Assembly (NCBI RefSeq): GCF_001424225.1
Contig: NZ_LMOR01000001.1
Coordinates: 439,427-503,426, forward strand
From: Microbacterium sp. Leaf151
GTDB taxonomy: Bacteria; Actinomycetota; Actinomycetes; Actinomycetales; Microbacteriaceae
Length of the DNA stretch: 64,000 nt
Direction: 5' to 3'
Numbering within the stretch: the stretch's first letter is position 1; every line of letters starts with the position of its first letter. A program made the position numbers and the translations under genes. Under the pieces are notes generated by a model. It was not told the DNA's origin and did no database searches. It saw nothing but the letters and a program-made list of their open reading frames with translations. Shown piece after piece: positions 25,163 through 33,683 of this stretch.

Positions 25163-26329
25163 TCAGCGCTCCAGCACCACCGCGAGCCCCTGGCCCACCC
25201 CGATGCAGATCGCGGTCACGGCCACACCGCCGCCGCGGCGCTTCAGCTCGTGCGCGGCGCGCGCGATGATGCGCCCGCCCGAGGCGCCGAGCGGGTGCCC
25301 GATCGCGATCGCGCCGCCGGCCTCGTTGAGGAGCGCCGGGTCGAGCTCGGTCCACAGCTTCGCGCACGCCAGTGTCTGAGACGCGAACGCCTCGTTGAGC
25401 TCGACGAACGACACATCCGCCCACGTCCGGCCGGCGCGAGCGAGCGCGCGGTTGGCCGCCTCGACGGGGGCGACGCCGAACACGTCGGGGTCGTTGCCGA
25501 ACGCGGCGCGACCGGCGATGCGGGCGAGGGGCTCGGCATCCAGCGCGCCCTCGGAACCCAGCAGTACCGCCGAAGCCCCATCGTTGATGGGCGAGGAGTT
25601 GCCCGCGGTCACCGAGCCGCCCGCGCGGAACGCCGGACGCAGGCCCGCGAGCACCTCGGCGGTGGAGTCGTCGCGAATACCCTCGTCACGGGCCAGCACG
25701 TGGCCCTCGACCTGCACGATCTCGTCGTCGAATCGACCCGCGGCCCAGGCGGCGGCGGCGAGGCGGTGGCTGCGGGCGGCGAAGGCGTCCTGCTCCTCGC
25801 GCGAGATGTCGTAGATTTCGGCGAGCTTCTCGGCGCTCTCGCCGTTCGAGATCGTCCAGTCCTTCCTCAGGCGCGGGTTGGTCATGCGCCAGCCGATCGA
25901 GGTGTTCCACATCGTCTGGTTCGCCGCGGGGAAGGGCCGGGGGCTCTTCTCGACCACGAAGGGCGCGCGGGTCATCGACTCGACACCGCCGGCGAGGATC
26001 ACGTCGGCGTCTCCGGCCTCGATCGCGCGCGAGCCCTGGATCACGGCATCCAGAGACGATCCGCACAGGCGGTTGATGGTCGTGCCGGGTACCGACGAAG
26101 GAAAGCCCGCCAGCAGGGCGCCGAAACGCGCGACGTTGCGGTTGTCTTCGCCGGCCTGGTTGGCGTCGCCGAAGATGACGTCCTCGATGCGCGCGGGGTC
26201 GATCCCGGTGCGTTCGACGACGGATGCCATGACGGTCGCGGCGAGATCATCGGGGCGCACGTCGGCGAAGGCCTTGCCGTGCCGGGCGAAGGGGGTGCGG
26301 ACGGCGTCGTAGACGAAGGATGCGGGCAT
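25163..26329 (-). CDS. pcaF: Thiolase, likely beta-ketoadipyl-CoA thiolase
   Basis: The 388-residue thiolase has the acyl-accepting Cys in NRLCGSSLDA (near 88), the NEAFA motif, the catalytic His in IAIGHPLGASGG and a C-terminal CIGVGQG. The family splits 3-ketoacyl-CoA with CoA; beside CoA-transferase and pca genes it most likely converts beta-ketoadipyl-CoA to succinyl-CoA and acetyl-CoA. ATG 26329 lies three bases after the stop of the CoA-transferase B subunit. Confidence 0.88.
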   Translation of the reverse strand: MPASFVYDAVRTPFARHGKAFADVRPDDLAATVMASVVERTGIDPARIEDVIFGDANQAGEDNRNVARFGALLAGFPSSVPGTTINRLCGSSLDAVIQGSRAIEAGDADVILAGGVESMTRAPFVVEKSPRPFPAANQTMWNTSIGWRMTNPRLRKDWTISNGESAEKLAEIYDISREEQDAFAARSHRLAAAAWAAGRFDDEIVQVEGHVLARDEGIRDDSTAEVLAGLRPAFRAGGSVTAGNSSPINDGASAVLLGSEGALDAEPLARIAGRAAFGNDPDVFGVAPVEAANRALARAGRTWADVSFVELNEAFASQTLACAKLWTELDPALLNEAGGAIAIGHPLGASGGRIIARAAHELKRRGGGVAVTAICIGVGQGLAVVLER

Positions 26330-26332
26330 GTC

Positions 26333-26971
26333 TCAGGCCTCCAGGCTCAGACCGAGCAGGGACTCGATCTCGGCGTGCGTGTTGTCACCGAACAGCTCGC
26401 GCACACGGAAGCCGTCGGGGGTGACGTCGAAGACGCCGTGGTCGGTGTACACGCGGGAGACGCAGCCGACCCCGGTCAGCGGGTAGCTGCACGCCTCCAC
26501 GAGCTTGGGATCGCCGCCCTTGGTGAGCAGGTCGGTCATGACGTAGACGTCCTTCGCCCCGATCGCGAGGTCCATCGCCCCGCCGACCGCGGGGATCGCC
26601 CCGGGCTCCCCCGTCGACCAGTTGGCGAGGTCGCCGCCCGCCGACACCTGGAACGCCCCCAGCACGCACACGTCGAGGTGGCCGCCGCGCATCATCGCGA
26701 ATGAGTCGGCGTGGTGGAAGTACGCGGCTCCCGCGAGGGCGGTGACCGGCTGCTTGCCGGCGTTGATGAGGTCGGGGTCGACACGTCCGCGCTCGGGCGC
26801 GGGACCCATGCCGAGCATGCCGTTCTCGGTGTGCAGCACGATCTCGAGCCCTTCGGGCAGGTAGTCGGCGACGAGGGTCGGGGCCCCGATGCCGAGGTTC
26901 ACCACGGCGCCTTCGGGGATGTCGGATGCCACGCGGGCGGCGAGCTCAGCGCGGGCGATGCGGGTGGTCAC
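26333..26971 (-). CDS. pcaJ: 3-oxoadipate CoA-transferase subunit B
   Basis: This 212-residue class I CoA-transferase B subunit carries the catalytic Glu in HTENGMLGMG near residue 50 and the NLGIGAPT start motif. With subunit A it activates beta-ketoadipate using succinyl-CoA. GTG 26971 has GAAGGGG eight bases upstream and overlaps the stop of a 27-codon frame that bridges the gap to pcaI. Confidence 0.9.
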   Translation of the reverse strand: MTTRIARAELAARVASDIPEGAVVNLGIGAPTLVADYLPEGLEIVLHTENGMLGMGPAPERGRVDPDLINAGKQPVTALAGAAYFHHADSFAMMRGGHLDVCVLGAFQVSAGGDLANWSTGEPGAIPAVGGAMDLAIGAKDVYVMTDLLTKGGDPKLVEACSYPLTGVGCVSRVYTDHGVFDVTPDGFRVRELFGDNTHAEIESLLGLSLEA

Positions 26972-27051
26972 TGCGGTGCCCCTTCGTCGGTGCGTGCGTC
27001 GGTGTCGGGCGCCGGGCCGATGGCGCGGGCCGTCTGGGCGGGGGCGCTCAC
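26968..27051 (-). CDS. Possible 27-residue linker ORF between pcaI and pcaJ
   Basis: GTG 27051 overlaps the pcaI stop (GTGA), and its own TGA overlaps the pcaJ GTG in the same way, so it spans the 76-base gap exactly. The product (MSAPAQTARA start, ending EGAPQ) resembles no family I know. Its likeliest role, if any, is to pass ribosomes from pcaI to pcaJ. Chance cannot be excluded. Confidence 0.35.
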   Translation of the reverse strand: MSAPAQTARAIGPAPDTDARTDEGAPQ

Positions 27052-27791
27052 GATGCGTCCTCGTCGGCGAGAGGCCGGCCCTCGATGTCGACCCCGCCCA
27101 CGAACTCGCCGTCGCGCAGCCAGGGACGCTCACCGACCGCGACGACGCGGTCGACGTAGAGCCCCGGGGTGACGACGGCCTCGGGGTCGAGCCCGCCGAG
27201 CGGCACGATCTCGTCGACCTGCACGACGGTGGTCGCCGCGGCGGCGGCCATGATGGGGCCGAAGTTGCGCGCCGTCTCGCGGTAGACGAGGTTGCCCCAC
27301 CGGTCGGCTGCCCGGGCGCTGATGAGCGCCACGTCGGCACGGATCGGATACTCCAGCACGTAGTCGCGCCCGTCGATGCGCCGTGTCTCCTTGCCTTCCG
27401 CCAGCTGCGTGCCGAAACCGGTGGGGGTGAAGAAGCCGCCGACACCGGCGCCCGCGGCGCGGATGCGCTCGGCGAGGTTGCCCTGCGGAACGAGCTCGAG
27501 CTCGACCTTGCCCTCGCGGTACAGCCCGTCGAACACCCACGAGTCGCTCTGGCGGGGGAACGAGCAGATCATCTTGCGCACCTGGCCGGCCGCGAGCAGG
27601 GCGGCCAGACCCATGTCGCCGTTGCCGGCGTTGTTGTTGACCACGGTGAGGTCGCGGGCGCCCTGCGCGATGAGGGCGTCGATGAGTTCGACGGGCTGAC
27701 CGGCGCGTCCGAAGCCGCCGATCATGACGGTGGCCCCGTCGCGGATGCCGGCGACGGCCGCCACGAGGTCGGGAACGGTCTTATCGATCAT
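27048..27791 (-). CDS. pcaI: 3-oxoadipate CoA-transferase subunit A
   Basis: This 247-residue class I CoA-transferase A subunit has GATVMIGGFGRAGQP near the N-terminus, NNNAGNGDMG near 55 and GFFTPTGFGT near 120, the usual CoA-binding signatures. It forms a heteromer with PcaJ. ATG 27791 is preceded by AGGAAGC. A 16-base inverted repeat at 27814-27829 probably controls the pcaIJF transcript. Confidence 0.9.
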   Translation of the reverse strand: MIDKTVPDLVAAVAGIRDGATVMIGGFGRAGQPVELIDALIAQGARDLTVVNNNAGNGDMGLAALLAAGQVRKMICSFPRQSDSWVFDGLYREGKVELELVPQGNLAERIRAAGAGVGGFFTPTGFGTQLAEGKETRRIDGRDYVLEYPIRADVALISARAADRWGNLVYRETARNFGPIMAAAAATTVVQVDEIVPLGGLDPEAVVTPGLYVDRVVAVGERPWLRDGEFVGGVDIEGRPLADEDAS

Positions 27792-27813
27792 GGAGGCTTC
27801 CTGTGTTCGCTCT

Positions 27814-27829
27814 GCGAACGTTCGTTCGC
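27814..27829. promoter_or_regulatory. Inverted repeat upstream of pcaIJF
   Basis: GCGAACG and CGTTCGC flank TT, a perfect 16-base palindromic site 23 bases before the pcaI start, with a partial GCGAAC half repeated nearer the gene. It is a plausible operator for one of the two IclR regulators. Confidence 0.45.
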
Positions 27830-27876
27830 TTTACGCACACTTTATCGCCGACCGCCGGCTAGGGCAAGACCCGCGA

Positions 27877-29085
27877 TCACTCCAGGTGCGCGTAGTCCGG
27901 GAGCTCGACGGCATCCGCCGGAGGGGTGAACAGACCACTCGCGAGACGCGCGACGACAGGGGTGGATGCCACCCACAGCACCCCGCGGAACACCCCGACG
28001 CCGAGACGCGAGGTCGGATTCGCCAGCCGCGGGGTGCCCGGGGGAAGGCTCTGCGCCTGGGCGACGTAGGGCCGCATCACGCGCTCGTATCCGCGGAACG
28101 CGTCGCGGTGGTCGACGTGGGCTGCGAGCTCGCCCGCCAGCACGTAGGCCCCGGCGAGGGCGAGGCTCGTCCCCATGCCGCTGACCGGCGAGGCGCAGTA
28201 CGCGGCGTCTCCCACCAGCGCGACCCGACCGTTCGACCAGCGGGGAGCCCGCACCTGACCGATCGCGTCGGTGTACAGCTCCTCCGCGCGGTCGAAGCCG
28301 TCGAGCACGCGCGCCGCCTCCCAGCCGGCATCGGCGAAGGTCTCGCGCAAGCGGCGGCGCTGCGCGTCGACATCGCCGCGGTCCGTCCGTGGGCGCTCGC
28401 GGTCGGTGACCACCGACATCGTCGCGCGGATCGTGCCGTGCGGATCGGGCCGCAGGGTGATCGACCGGCCGCCCGGCGCGGAGTACCAACGCCACCAGTC
28501 GTCGTCCGCGGCGGTGCGGGGGATCGTGCCGTACGTCGTCTCGAGCCCCAGCGAGCGGATCTGCGGCTCATCACCGAAGACCAGCCCGCGCGTTCGCGAA
28601 CCGATCCCGTCGGCGGCGATGACGAGTGCGAACCGCTCCTCGCGCGCCCGCTCGAAACGCACGACGACTCCGTCGGCATCCTGGTCCACCCCAGTGACCC
28701 GGTCACCGAAGCGGTACTCGGTGCGCCCGGCGGTGCGCTCGACGAGTAGCTCGGCGAGGTCTCCGCGCAAGATCTCAAGCTCGGCGGTGGCGCCGTCGGA
28801 GTCGCCGCGGCCCGCGGGGAACTCCGCCACGGTCCGCCCGTCACGTCCGACGAACCGTGTGCCCACCTCCCCCGTGGTCGCCGCGCGCACCGCGGACTCG
28901 AGGTCCATTCGCCGCAGCACCTCTCGTCCGGCTCCGCGCACGTCGACGTTCTGTCCGCCTGTGCGGAGGCCTCGAGCACGCTCGACGATCACCGTCTCGT
29001 AGCCGTACCGGTTCAGCCAGTACGCCAGGGCCGGGCCCGCGATGCTCGCCCCGCAGATCAGCACCCGTCGATGAGAGATCGCCAT
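27877..29085 (-). CDS. FAD-dependent monooxygenase-like oxidoreductase
   Basis: This 402-residue class A flavoprotein hydroxylase-type protein has the N-terminal Rossmann motif VLICGASIAGPALAYW and the second FAD motif GRVALVGDAAYCASP near residue 290. It resembles TetX/PhzS-like monooxygenases that hydroxylate aromatics or antibiotics. GGGAAAG precedes ATG 29085. It is divergent from a MarR regulator, the classic arrangement of a substrate-inducible enzyme with its repressor. Confidence 0.82.
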   Translation of the reverse strand: MAISHRRVLICGASIAGPALAYWLNRYGYETVIVERARGLRTGGQNVDVRGAGREVLRRMDLESAVRAATTGEVGTRFVGRDGRTVAEFPAGRGDSDGATAELEILRGDLAELLVERTAGRTEYRFGDRVTGVDQDADGVVVRFERAREERFALVIAADGIGSRTRGLVFGDEPQIRSLGLETTYGTIPRTAADDDWWRWYSAPGGRSITLRPDPHGTIRATMSVVTDRERPRTDRGDVDAQRRRLRETFADAGWEAARVLDGFDRAEELYTDAIGQVRAPRWSNGRVALVGDAAYCASPVSGMGTSLALAGAYVLAGELAAHVDHRDAFRGYERVMRPYVAQAQSLPPGTPRLANPTSRLGVGVFRGVLWVASTPVVARLASGLFTPPADAVELPDYAHLE

Positions 29086-29099
29086 CTTTCCCCGTTTCG

Positions 29100-29138
29100 T
29101 TGATAATCAATGAGATTGGCAATCTACACGACTATCAT
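29100..29138. promoter_or_regulatory. Divergent MarR operator and leaderless promoter
   Basis: TTGATAATCAA (29100-29110) is a perfect palindrome, and GATTGGCAATC (29114-29124) is a second palindromic site. TATCAT at 29133-29138 ends six bases before the MarR GTG start. MarR repression of both genes is the natural reading. Confidence 0.6.
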
Positions 29139-29144
29139 GACGAC

Positions 29145-29672
29145 GTGCCCGCGCTCGAAGACTCCCCCGACGCACGCGACGACCGCCGCGAACGCGAACG
29201 CGCGCGTCGCACCGAAGCCCCGATGGGCGACGACGACATCCGCGCGCGCGTGCAGCGCGTCACCCTGCGCCAGCAGCAGTTCGAGCGACACGTCGCCGCC
29301 ACGCTCGCCGTCGACGCCCCCGGACTCGAGGCGATGGACCACCTCATCTCCGCCGGTGCGGCCACCCCCACCGAACTGGCCCGGCGCCTGGGCATCTCGA
29401 CCGCCGCGATGACGCTGGTGCTGCACCGCCTCGAGAACGCCGGGCACATCCACCGCGAACGTCACCCCCACGACGGGCGCAAGCTCGTCGTCACGGCCGT
29501 CGATCAGTCCCGCGACCGCGCGCGCGACCTCGTCGCGCCGTTGATCGACGGCGTCGAACGCGTGGTCGACGACATGGATGCCGCGGAGCGCGCCACCGTG
29601 CAGCACTTCCTCGACCGGCTCATCGGCGTGTACGACCACGCCCTCGAAGCCGCGAACCCGCCCCCGCGCTGA
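29145..29672 (+). CDS. MarR-family transcriptional regulator
   Basis: This 175-residue protein has a charged N-terminal extension (about 1-30) and a winged helix with TPTELARRLGISTAAMTLVL and the wing HIHRERHPHDGRKL. GTG 29145 was chosen because TATCAT ends six bases upstream, suggesting a leaderless message. It is divergent from the FAD oxidoreductase, which it probably represses. Confidence 0.88.
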   Translation: MPALEDSPDARDDRRERERARRTEAPMGDDDIRARVQRVTLRQQQFERHVAATLAVDAPGLEAMDHLISAGAATPTELARRLGISTAAMTLVLHRLENAGHIHRERHPHDGRKLVVTAVDQSRDRARDLVAPLIDGVERVVDDMDAAERATVQHFLDRLIGVYDHALEAANPPPR

Positions 29673-29680
29673 CGCTGCGC

Positions 29681-30448
29681 TCAGACCAGGCGGAGCTCCG
29701 CATCGATGGCCGAAGCCGCCGCCGTCAGCGGCGGCAGGCACCTGTCGCGCCACTCGTCGACGTCGCCGCGCGCGCTCGCCGACACGTTGACGGCGGCCAC
29801 GACGCTCCCGTCGCGCCCGTGGACGGGCACCGCGAGCGAGCGCAGCCCCTGTTCGAGCTCCTCGTCGACGAGGGCCCATCCCTGCGCGCGGATGCGGACG
29901 AGCTCGGCCGTCAGCACGTCGACGTCGGTCCGAGTGCGCGAAGTCAGCGCCTCGGGTCGCGCGGCTGCGATCAGTTCCGCGACGCGATCCGAGGGCTCGG
30001 CGGCCAGCAGCACGCGGCCCATGCTCGTGGCGTACGCCGGGAAGCGCGTGCCGATCGTGATGCCCACGCTCATGATGCGCCGCGTGGGGACGCGGGCGAC
30101 GTAGACGATGTCGTGGCCGTCTCGCACCGCCGCCGAGACGCTCTCGTCGATGTCCCTCGACAGCCGCTCGAGGTGCGGCTGCGCGATGGCCGGCAACGAC
30201 AGCGCCGATAGGTAGCTGAAGCCCAGCTCGAGCACCCGCGGCGTGAGGGCGAAGTCGCGCCCGTCACTGCGCACGTAGCCGAGGGTCTGGAGGGTCTGCA
30301 GGAACCGTCGCGCCGCGGCCCGGGGAAGGTCGGCCCTTCGCGACACGTCGCTGAGGGTCAACGTCGCGTGGTCGGCGTCGAACGCCCGGATCACCGCGAG
30401 ACCGCGCGCGAGCGACTGGACGAACTCCGGTTCCGCGCTCTCACTCAC
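29681..30448 (-). CDS. IclR-family regulator (PcaR/PobR-type)
   Basis: The 255-residue protein has an IclR winged helix (residues 8-70: FVQSLARGLAVIRAFDADH, TLSDVSRRADLPRAAARRFL) and a C-terminal effector domain (DISYVARV-type segment VYVARVPTRRIMSVGI). This SLARGL start is typical of PcaR/PcaU/PobR, which bind beta-ketoadipate or protocatechuate. GTG 30448 lies 20 bases after the pcaC stop, so it may end the pcaHGBDC operon. Confidence 0.88.
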   Translation of the reverse strand: MSESAEPEFVQSLARGLAVIRAFDADHATLTLSDVSRRADLPRAAARRFLQTLQTLGYVRSDGRDFALTPRVLELGFSYLSALSLPAIAQPHLERLSRDIDESVSAAVRDGHDIVYVARVPTRRIMSVGITIGTRFPAYATSMGRVLLAAEPSDRVAELIAAARPEALTSRTRTDVDVLTAELVRIRAQGWALVDEELEQGLRSLAVPVHGRDGSVVAAVNVSASARGDVDEWRDRCLPPLTAAASAIDAELRLV

Positions 30449-30468
30449 CGGCTCACCCTATCCGCCGG

Positions 30469-30936
30469 TCACCCGCGGCTCGGCACGCCCCCGCCCTGCA
30501 CGCCACCGCCCGGCACCTCGCCGTCGGGCGCGTCCTCGCCCTGCCCGTCCGGCACAGGGGCGTCCTGTGCGAACACCTCCGTCGCGATCCGGAACGCCGT
30601 GTTGGCCGCCGGCACCCCGGAGTAGATCGCCGCCTGCAGGATCACCTCGCGGATCTCGTCGACGCTCAGACCGTTGCGCAGGGCCGCCCGCAGGTGCATC
30701 GCGAGTTCCTCGTGGTGCCCGTGCGCGATGAGCGAGCTGAGCACGGCGATCGAGCGCGACCGGCGGTCGAGACCGGGTCGCGACCAGATGTCGCCCCAGG
30801 CCACCCGGGTGATGAAGTCCTGCCAGTCAGCGGTCAGGTCGGTGGTCGCCGCGACGGCGCGGTCGACGTGGGCGTCCGACAGCACGGCGCGGCGCACGGC
30901 CATGCCCTGCTCGTGGCGTTGCTGATCGGTGGGCAT
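30469..30936 (-). CDS. pcaC: 4-carboxymuconolactone decarboxylase
   Basis: This 155-residue protein of the CMD/AhpD fold has the WGDIWSRPGLDRRSRS and HGHHEELAMHLRAALRNG segments and EVILQAAIYSGVPAAN. It decarboxylates 4-carboxymuconolactone to the enol-lactone. The last 30 residues form a Gly/Pro-rich tail (PGGGVQGGGVPSRG) beyond the usual family end. ATG 30936 shares one base with the pcaD stop (TGATG). Confidence 0.92.
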   Translation of the reverse strand: MPTDQQRHEQGMAVRRAVLSDAHVDRAVAATTDLTADWQDFITRVAWGDIWSRPGLDRRSRSIAVLSSLIAHGHHEELAMHLRAALRNGLSVDEIREVILQAAIYSGVPAANTAFRIATEVFAQDAPVPDGQGEDAPDGEVPGGGVQGGGVPSRG

Positions 30937-31718
30937 CAGGCGTCCTCTCGAGAAGCGGATGCGAAGAACGACCGCAGCAGTGCCGCCACGGCCTCGGGTT
31001 GCTCGGCGGGGGGCAGATGACCGGCCTCGTCGATGCGCGCCACCCGGCCATCGCGCACCCCCTCGGCGATCTCGAGGGCCTTGGCCTCGGGCGCGACGGC
31101 ATCGAACGCGCCCCACGCGGCGAGCACCGGCACGGCGATCTCGCCCAGGGAGGAGCGCACGTCGTAGGCGGCGAGCGCCTCGCAGCAGCGGGCGTAGCTG
31201 TCATCGTCGGCATCCTGCAGCGCGTGCAGCAGACGCCCGGTCAGGTCGGGGCGCCGCGCGATCGAGTCGGGCGCGAACCAGCGCTGCGCCGAGGCGACGA
31301 TGAGGCTCGAGGTACTCTGCGCCCGCGCCTGAGCGGCACGATCGGCCCACGCGGCGGGGTCGCCGAGCTGAGCTCCGGATGCCACGATGGCCGCGGCCCG
31401 CAGCCGATCGCCGTGCCGCAGGGTGAGCTCCAACCCCGTCGCGCCGCCGAGCGAGACGCCCGCGTAGAAGAAGATCTCGTCGGTCACCGCAGCCGCCACG
31501 GCATCCGCGAGGTCGGCGACCGAGAACGTCTCGCGGGCGACGGGGCCTGCACCGTGACCCGGGAGGTCCCAGGCCGAGACGCGGTAGTCGTCGGCGAGCA
31601 GCGGCACGACGTCGTCCCACAGGATCGTCGAGGTGCCGAGCGAGGGCCCGAGCACGACGAGCGGCGCGCCCTCCGGCCCGACCGGCGCCGTCAGGGAGAT
31701 CAGCGATGTCGCACTCAT
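30936..31718 (-). CDS. pcaD: 3-oxoadipate enol-lactonase
   Basis: This 260-residue alpha/beta hydrolase shows the nucleophile elbow GVSLGG, an acid in WGAFDAV and the catalytic His in DEAGHLPP. It hydrolyses 3-oxoadipate enol-lactone to beta-ketoadipate. ATG 31718 overlaps the pcaB stop (ATGA), and its stop touches the pcaC start; unlike in some actinobacteria, pcaD and pcaC are not fused. Confidence 0.9.
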   Translation of the reverse strand: MSATSLISLTAPVGPEGAPLVVLGPSLGTSTILWDDVVPLLADDYRVSAWDLPGHGAGPVARETFSVADLADAVAAAVTDEIFFYAGVSLGGATGLELTLRHGDRLRAAAIVASGAQLGDPAAWADRAAQARAQSTSSLIVASAQRWFAPDSIARRPDLTGRLLHALQDADDDSYARCCEALAAYDVRSSLGEIAVPVLAAWGAFDAVAPEAKALEIAEGVRDGRVARIDEAGHLPPAEQPEAVAALLRSFFASASREDA

Positions 31719-33136
31719 TCGTCCACCCCGTGTCCGTTCCCGTCGGATGCCGTGCGGTCTCGGCGATCGGCTTCGGCGCCGTCGGCGCCCGGCTGCGACC
31801 CTGCGGCATCCGGAGCCCCGGTGGTCGCGCGAGCCAGCCGCGGCGCGAGCCCCACGTACGAGGCGGGGTCGAGCAGCGCGTCGACGTCGAGACCGTCGGC
31901 CTCGGGCAGTGCCCGCAGTGCGACGGCGAGGTCGTCGTCGCCGGCGAGCAGGTCGGCGAAGCGCTCGGCGCCGATGAGCGGCACGAGAACACCGCGCAGG
32001 CGCTCGCTCACGAGGCGTCCGCCGGTTGCTCCGGCGTTGCGCGCGGCGGCCGCGGCGTCCACCCGCAGGTGCGCCGCGAGCGAGGAGGCGTGCCACGACG
32101 CGCCCAGCGCGAGCCGCAGAAGATCGCGCAACGTCGGCCACTCGGCGTGCCAGGCCCCATCGGGACGTTCGTCGACGGCGAGGGATGCCGCGAGGTGCAG
32201 GGTCGCGCCCAGTTGCGGCGCGCGAAGGGCCGCGGAGCGGATCAGCACCGCCTCGGCGGGGTTCTGCTTCTGCGGCATGGCCGACGATCCACCGCCCACG
32301 CCCTCCGACACCTCGCCGATCTCGGTGCGGCTCAGCGTCGCCACGTCGGCCGCGAACTTGCCCAGCGCGTCGAGCGCCTGCACGAGCGCGTCGCCGAGCT
32401 CGGTCACCGGCCAGCGGTTGACGTGCCACGGCGCCTCGGGCACGTCGAGCGACGCCGCCCGGGCGAAGGCCGCGGGCAGAGCAGCCGCGGCATCCGCGGA
32501 TCCGGTGATCTCCACGAACGAGGCGAGCGTGCCACCGGCGCCGCCGAGCTGCGCCGGGAAGACGAGCGCGTCGAGACGGGACGCCGCCCGCTCGATCCCC
32601 TGCGCCCACGTCGCCGCCCGTGCACCCACCGTCGTGGGCACCGCGTGCTGCGTGAGCGTGCGCGCGGCCGCGACGTCGTCGGCATGACGCAGGGCGAGCT
32701 GTCGCAGCCGCGGGGCCGCGTGTCCCAGGGAGCCGCGCACCTGCTCCACCGCGCGCTGCGCGACCACCATGAGGGCGGTGTCGAGAATGTCCTGACTCGT
32801 CGCCCCGCGGTGGACCCACGCGCGGTGCGCGGCGGGCACCCGTTCCTTCAGCATTCCCACGAGCGGAATGACGGGGTTCCCGCCCCCGACCGACGCCGTG
32901 ACGAGCGCGTCGACGTCGAGCGTCGTCGACGGCGAACCGCCCTTCTCGTCGAGGCCGAAGGCGTGATCGATCGCCGTGCCCGCCTCACGCGGTGCGACAC
33001 CCCGCGCGACGTAGGCCGCCACGAGGGCACCCTCGGCCCGCACGAGCGCGTCGAGCACGGAGGCGTCCGACACGAGCGCGTCGTGGCCGACCGCGACCGG
33101 CGTGAGGAGTCCTCGGTCGAGGGGCTCAGAAGGCAA
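31715..33136 (-). CDS. pcaB: 3-carboxy-cis,cis-muconate cycloisomerase
   Basis: The 473-residue fumarase/aspartase-superfamily enzyme carries the signature GSSAMPQKQNP near residue 280 and HRGATSQDILDTA near 125. It lactonises 3-carboxymuconate made by PcaHG. The start is uncertain: TTG 33136 keeps the conserved LLTPV segment and overlaps pcaG by 11 bases, while later GTG codons would remove it. The last 40 residues are a polar, probably disordered tail. Confidence 0.88.
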   Translation of the reverse strand: MPSEPLDRGLLTPVAVGHDALVSDASVLDALVRAEGALVAAYVARGVAPREAGTAIDHAFGLDEKGGSPSTTLDVDALVTASVGGGNPVIPLVGMLKERVPAAHRAWVHRGATSQDILDTALMVVAQRAVEQVRGSLGHAAPRLRQLALRHADDVAAARTLTQHAVPTTVGARAATWAQGIERAASRLDALVFPAQLGGAGGTLASFVEITGSADAAAALPAAFARAASLDVPEAPWHVNRWPVTELGDALVQALDALGKFAADVATLSRTEIGEVSEGVGGGSSAMPQKQNPAEAVLIRSAALRAPQLGATLHLAASLAVDERPDGAWHAEWPTLRDLLRLALGASWHASSLAAHLRVDAAAAARNAGATGGRLVSERLRGVLVPLIGAERFADLLAGDDDLAVALRALPEADGLDVDALLDPASYVGLAPRLARATTGAPDAAGSQPGADGAEADRRDRTASDGNGHGVDE

Positions 33137-33683
33137 GGAACACCGTCTCTCTCGCGCCCTGCAGCCGGATGTCGTGCCGCAGCCCGCCGTCGGCGGCACG
33201 CGTCGCGACGAGGGTAGCGCGCTCCTCGGACGTCAGTGTCGACAGCAGCGGGTCGGCGGCGAGCGCCGCATCATCCCCCGGCACGTAGATGCGCGTGTGC
33301 AGCTTGTCGGGCAGGCCCCGCGCGAAGACGACCGCCGCGTAGAACCCCGCCCGCCCCCGGATGCCACCGGGCTCGCGCGTCCAGAACTCGAAGTGCCCCT
33401 CGTCGTCGGTGAACGCGCGACCGAAGCCGGTGAACGTGTGGTCGTCGCGGCGGAACGCGCCGCGCGCCCGGGGCACCGAGCCGTCGGCATCCGCTCCCCA
33501 GATCTCGATCAGCGCGTCGGGCACCGGTGCGCCCGCCCCGTCGTACACGGTGCCGCCGAGCACGATCGCCCCGGGCGAGTGCGGGAAGGCGACCTCATGC
33601 TGCTTCGGGTACTCCAGCCCGTAGGCGAAGAACGGCCCGACCGTCTGGCCGGGGGTCGCGCGGTGGGTCTTGGCGGGGATCAC
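33126..33683 (-). CDS. pcaG: Protocatechuate 3,4-dioxygenase alpha subunit
   Basis: This 185-residue intradiol dioxygenase-fold subunit has TPGQTVGPFFAYGL at the start and DALIEIWGADADG in the core. The alpha subunit lacks iron but completes the active site with PcaH. GTG 33683 overlaps the pcaH stop (GTGA). Confidence 0.93.
   Translation of the reverse strand: MIPAKTHRATPGQTVGPFFAYGLEYPKQHEVAFPHSPGAIVLGGTVYDGAGAPVPDALIEIWGADADGSVPRARGAFRRDDHTFTGFGRAFTDDEGHFEFWTREPGGIRGRAGFYAAVVFARGLPDKLHTRIYVPGDDAALAADPLLSTLTSEERATLVATRAADGGLRHDIRLQGARETVFLAF

Noticed and set aside
31715..33199. An extended pcaB start near 33199
   Set aside because: The extra N-terminus (Cys/Arg-rich) is read through the pcaG coding sequence and has no family support.
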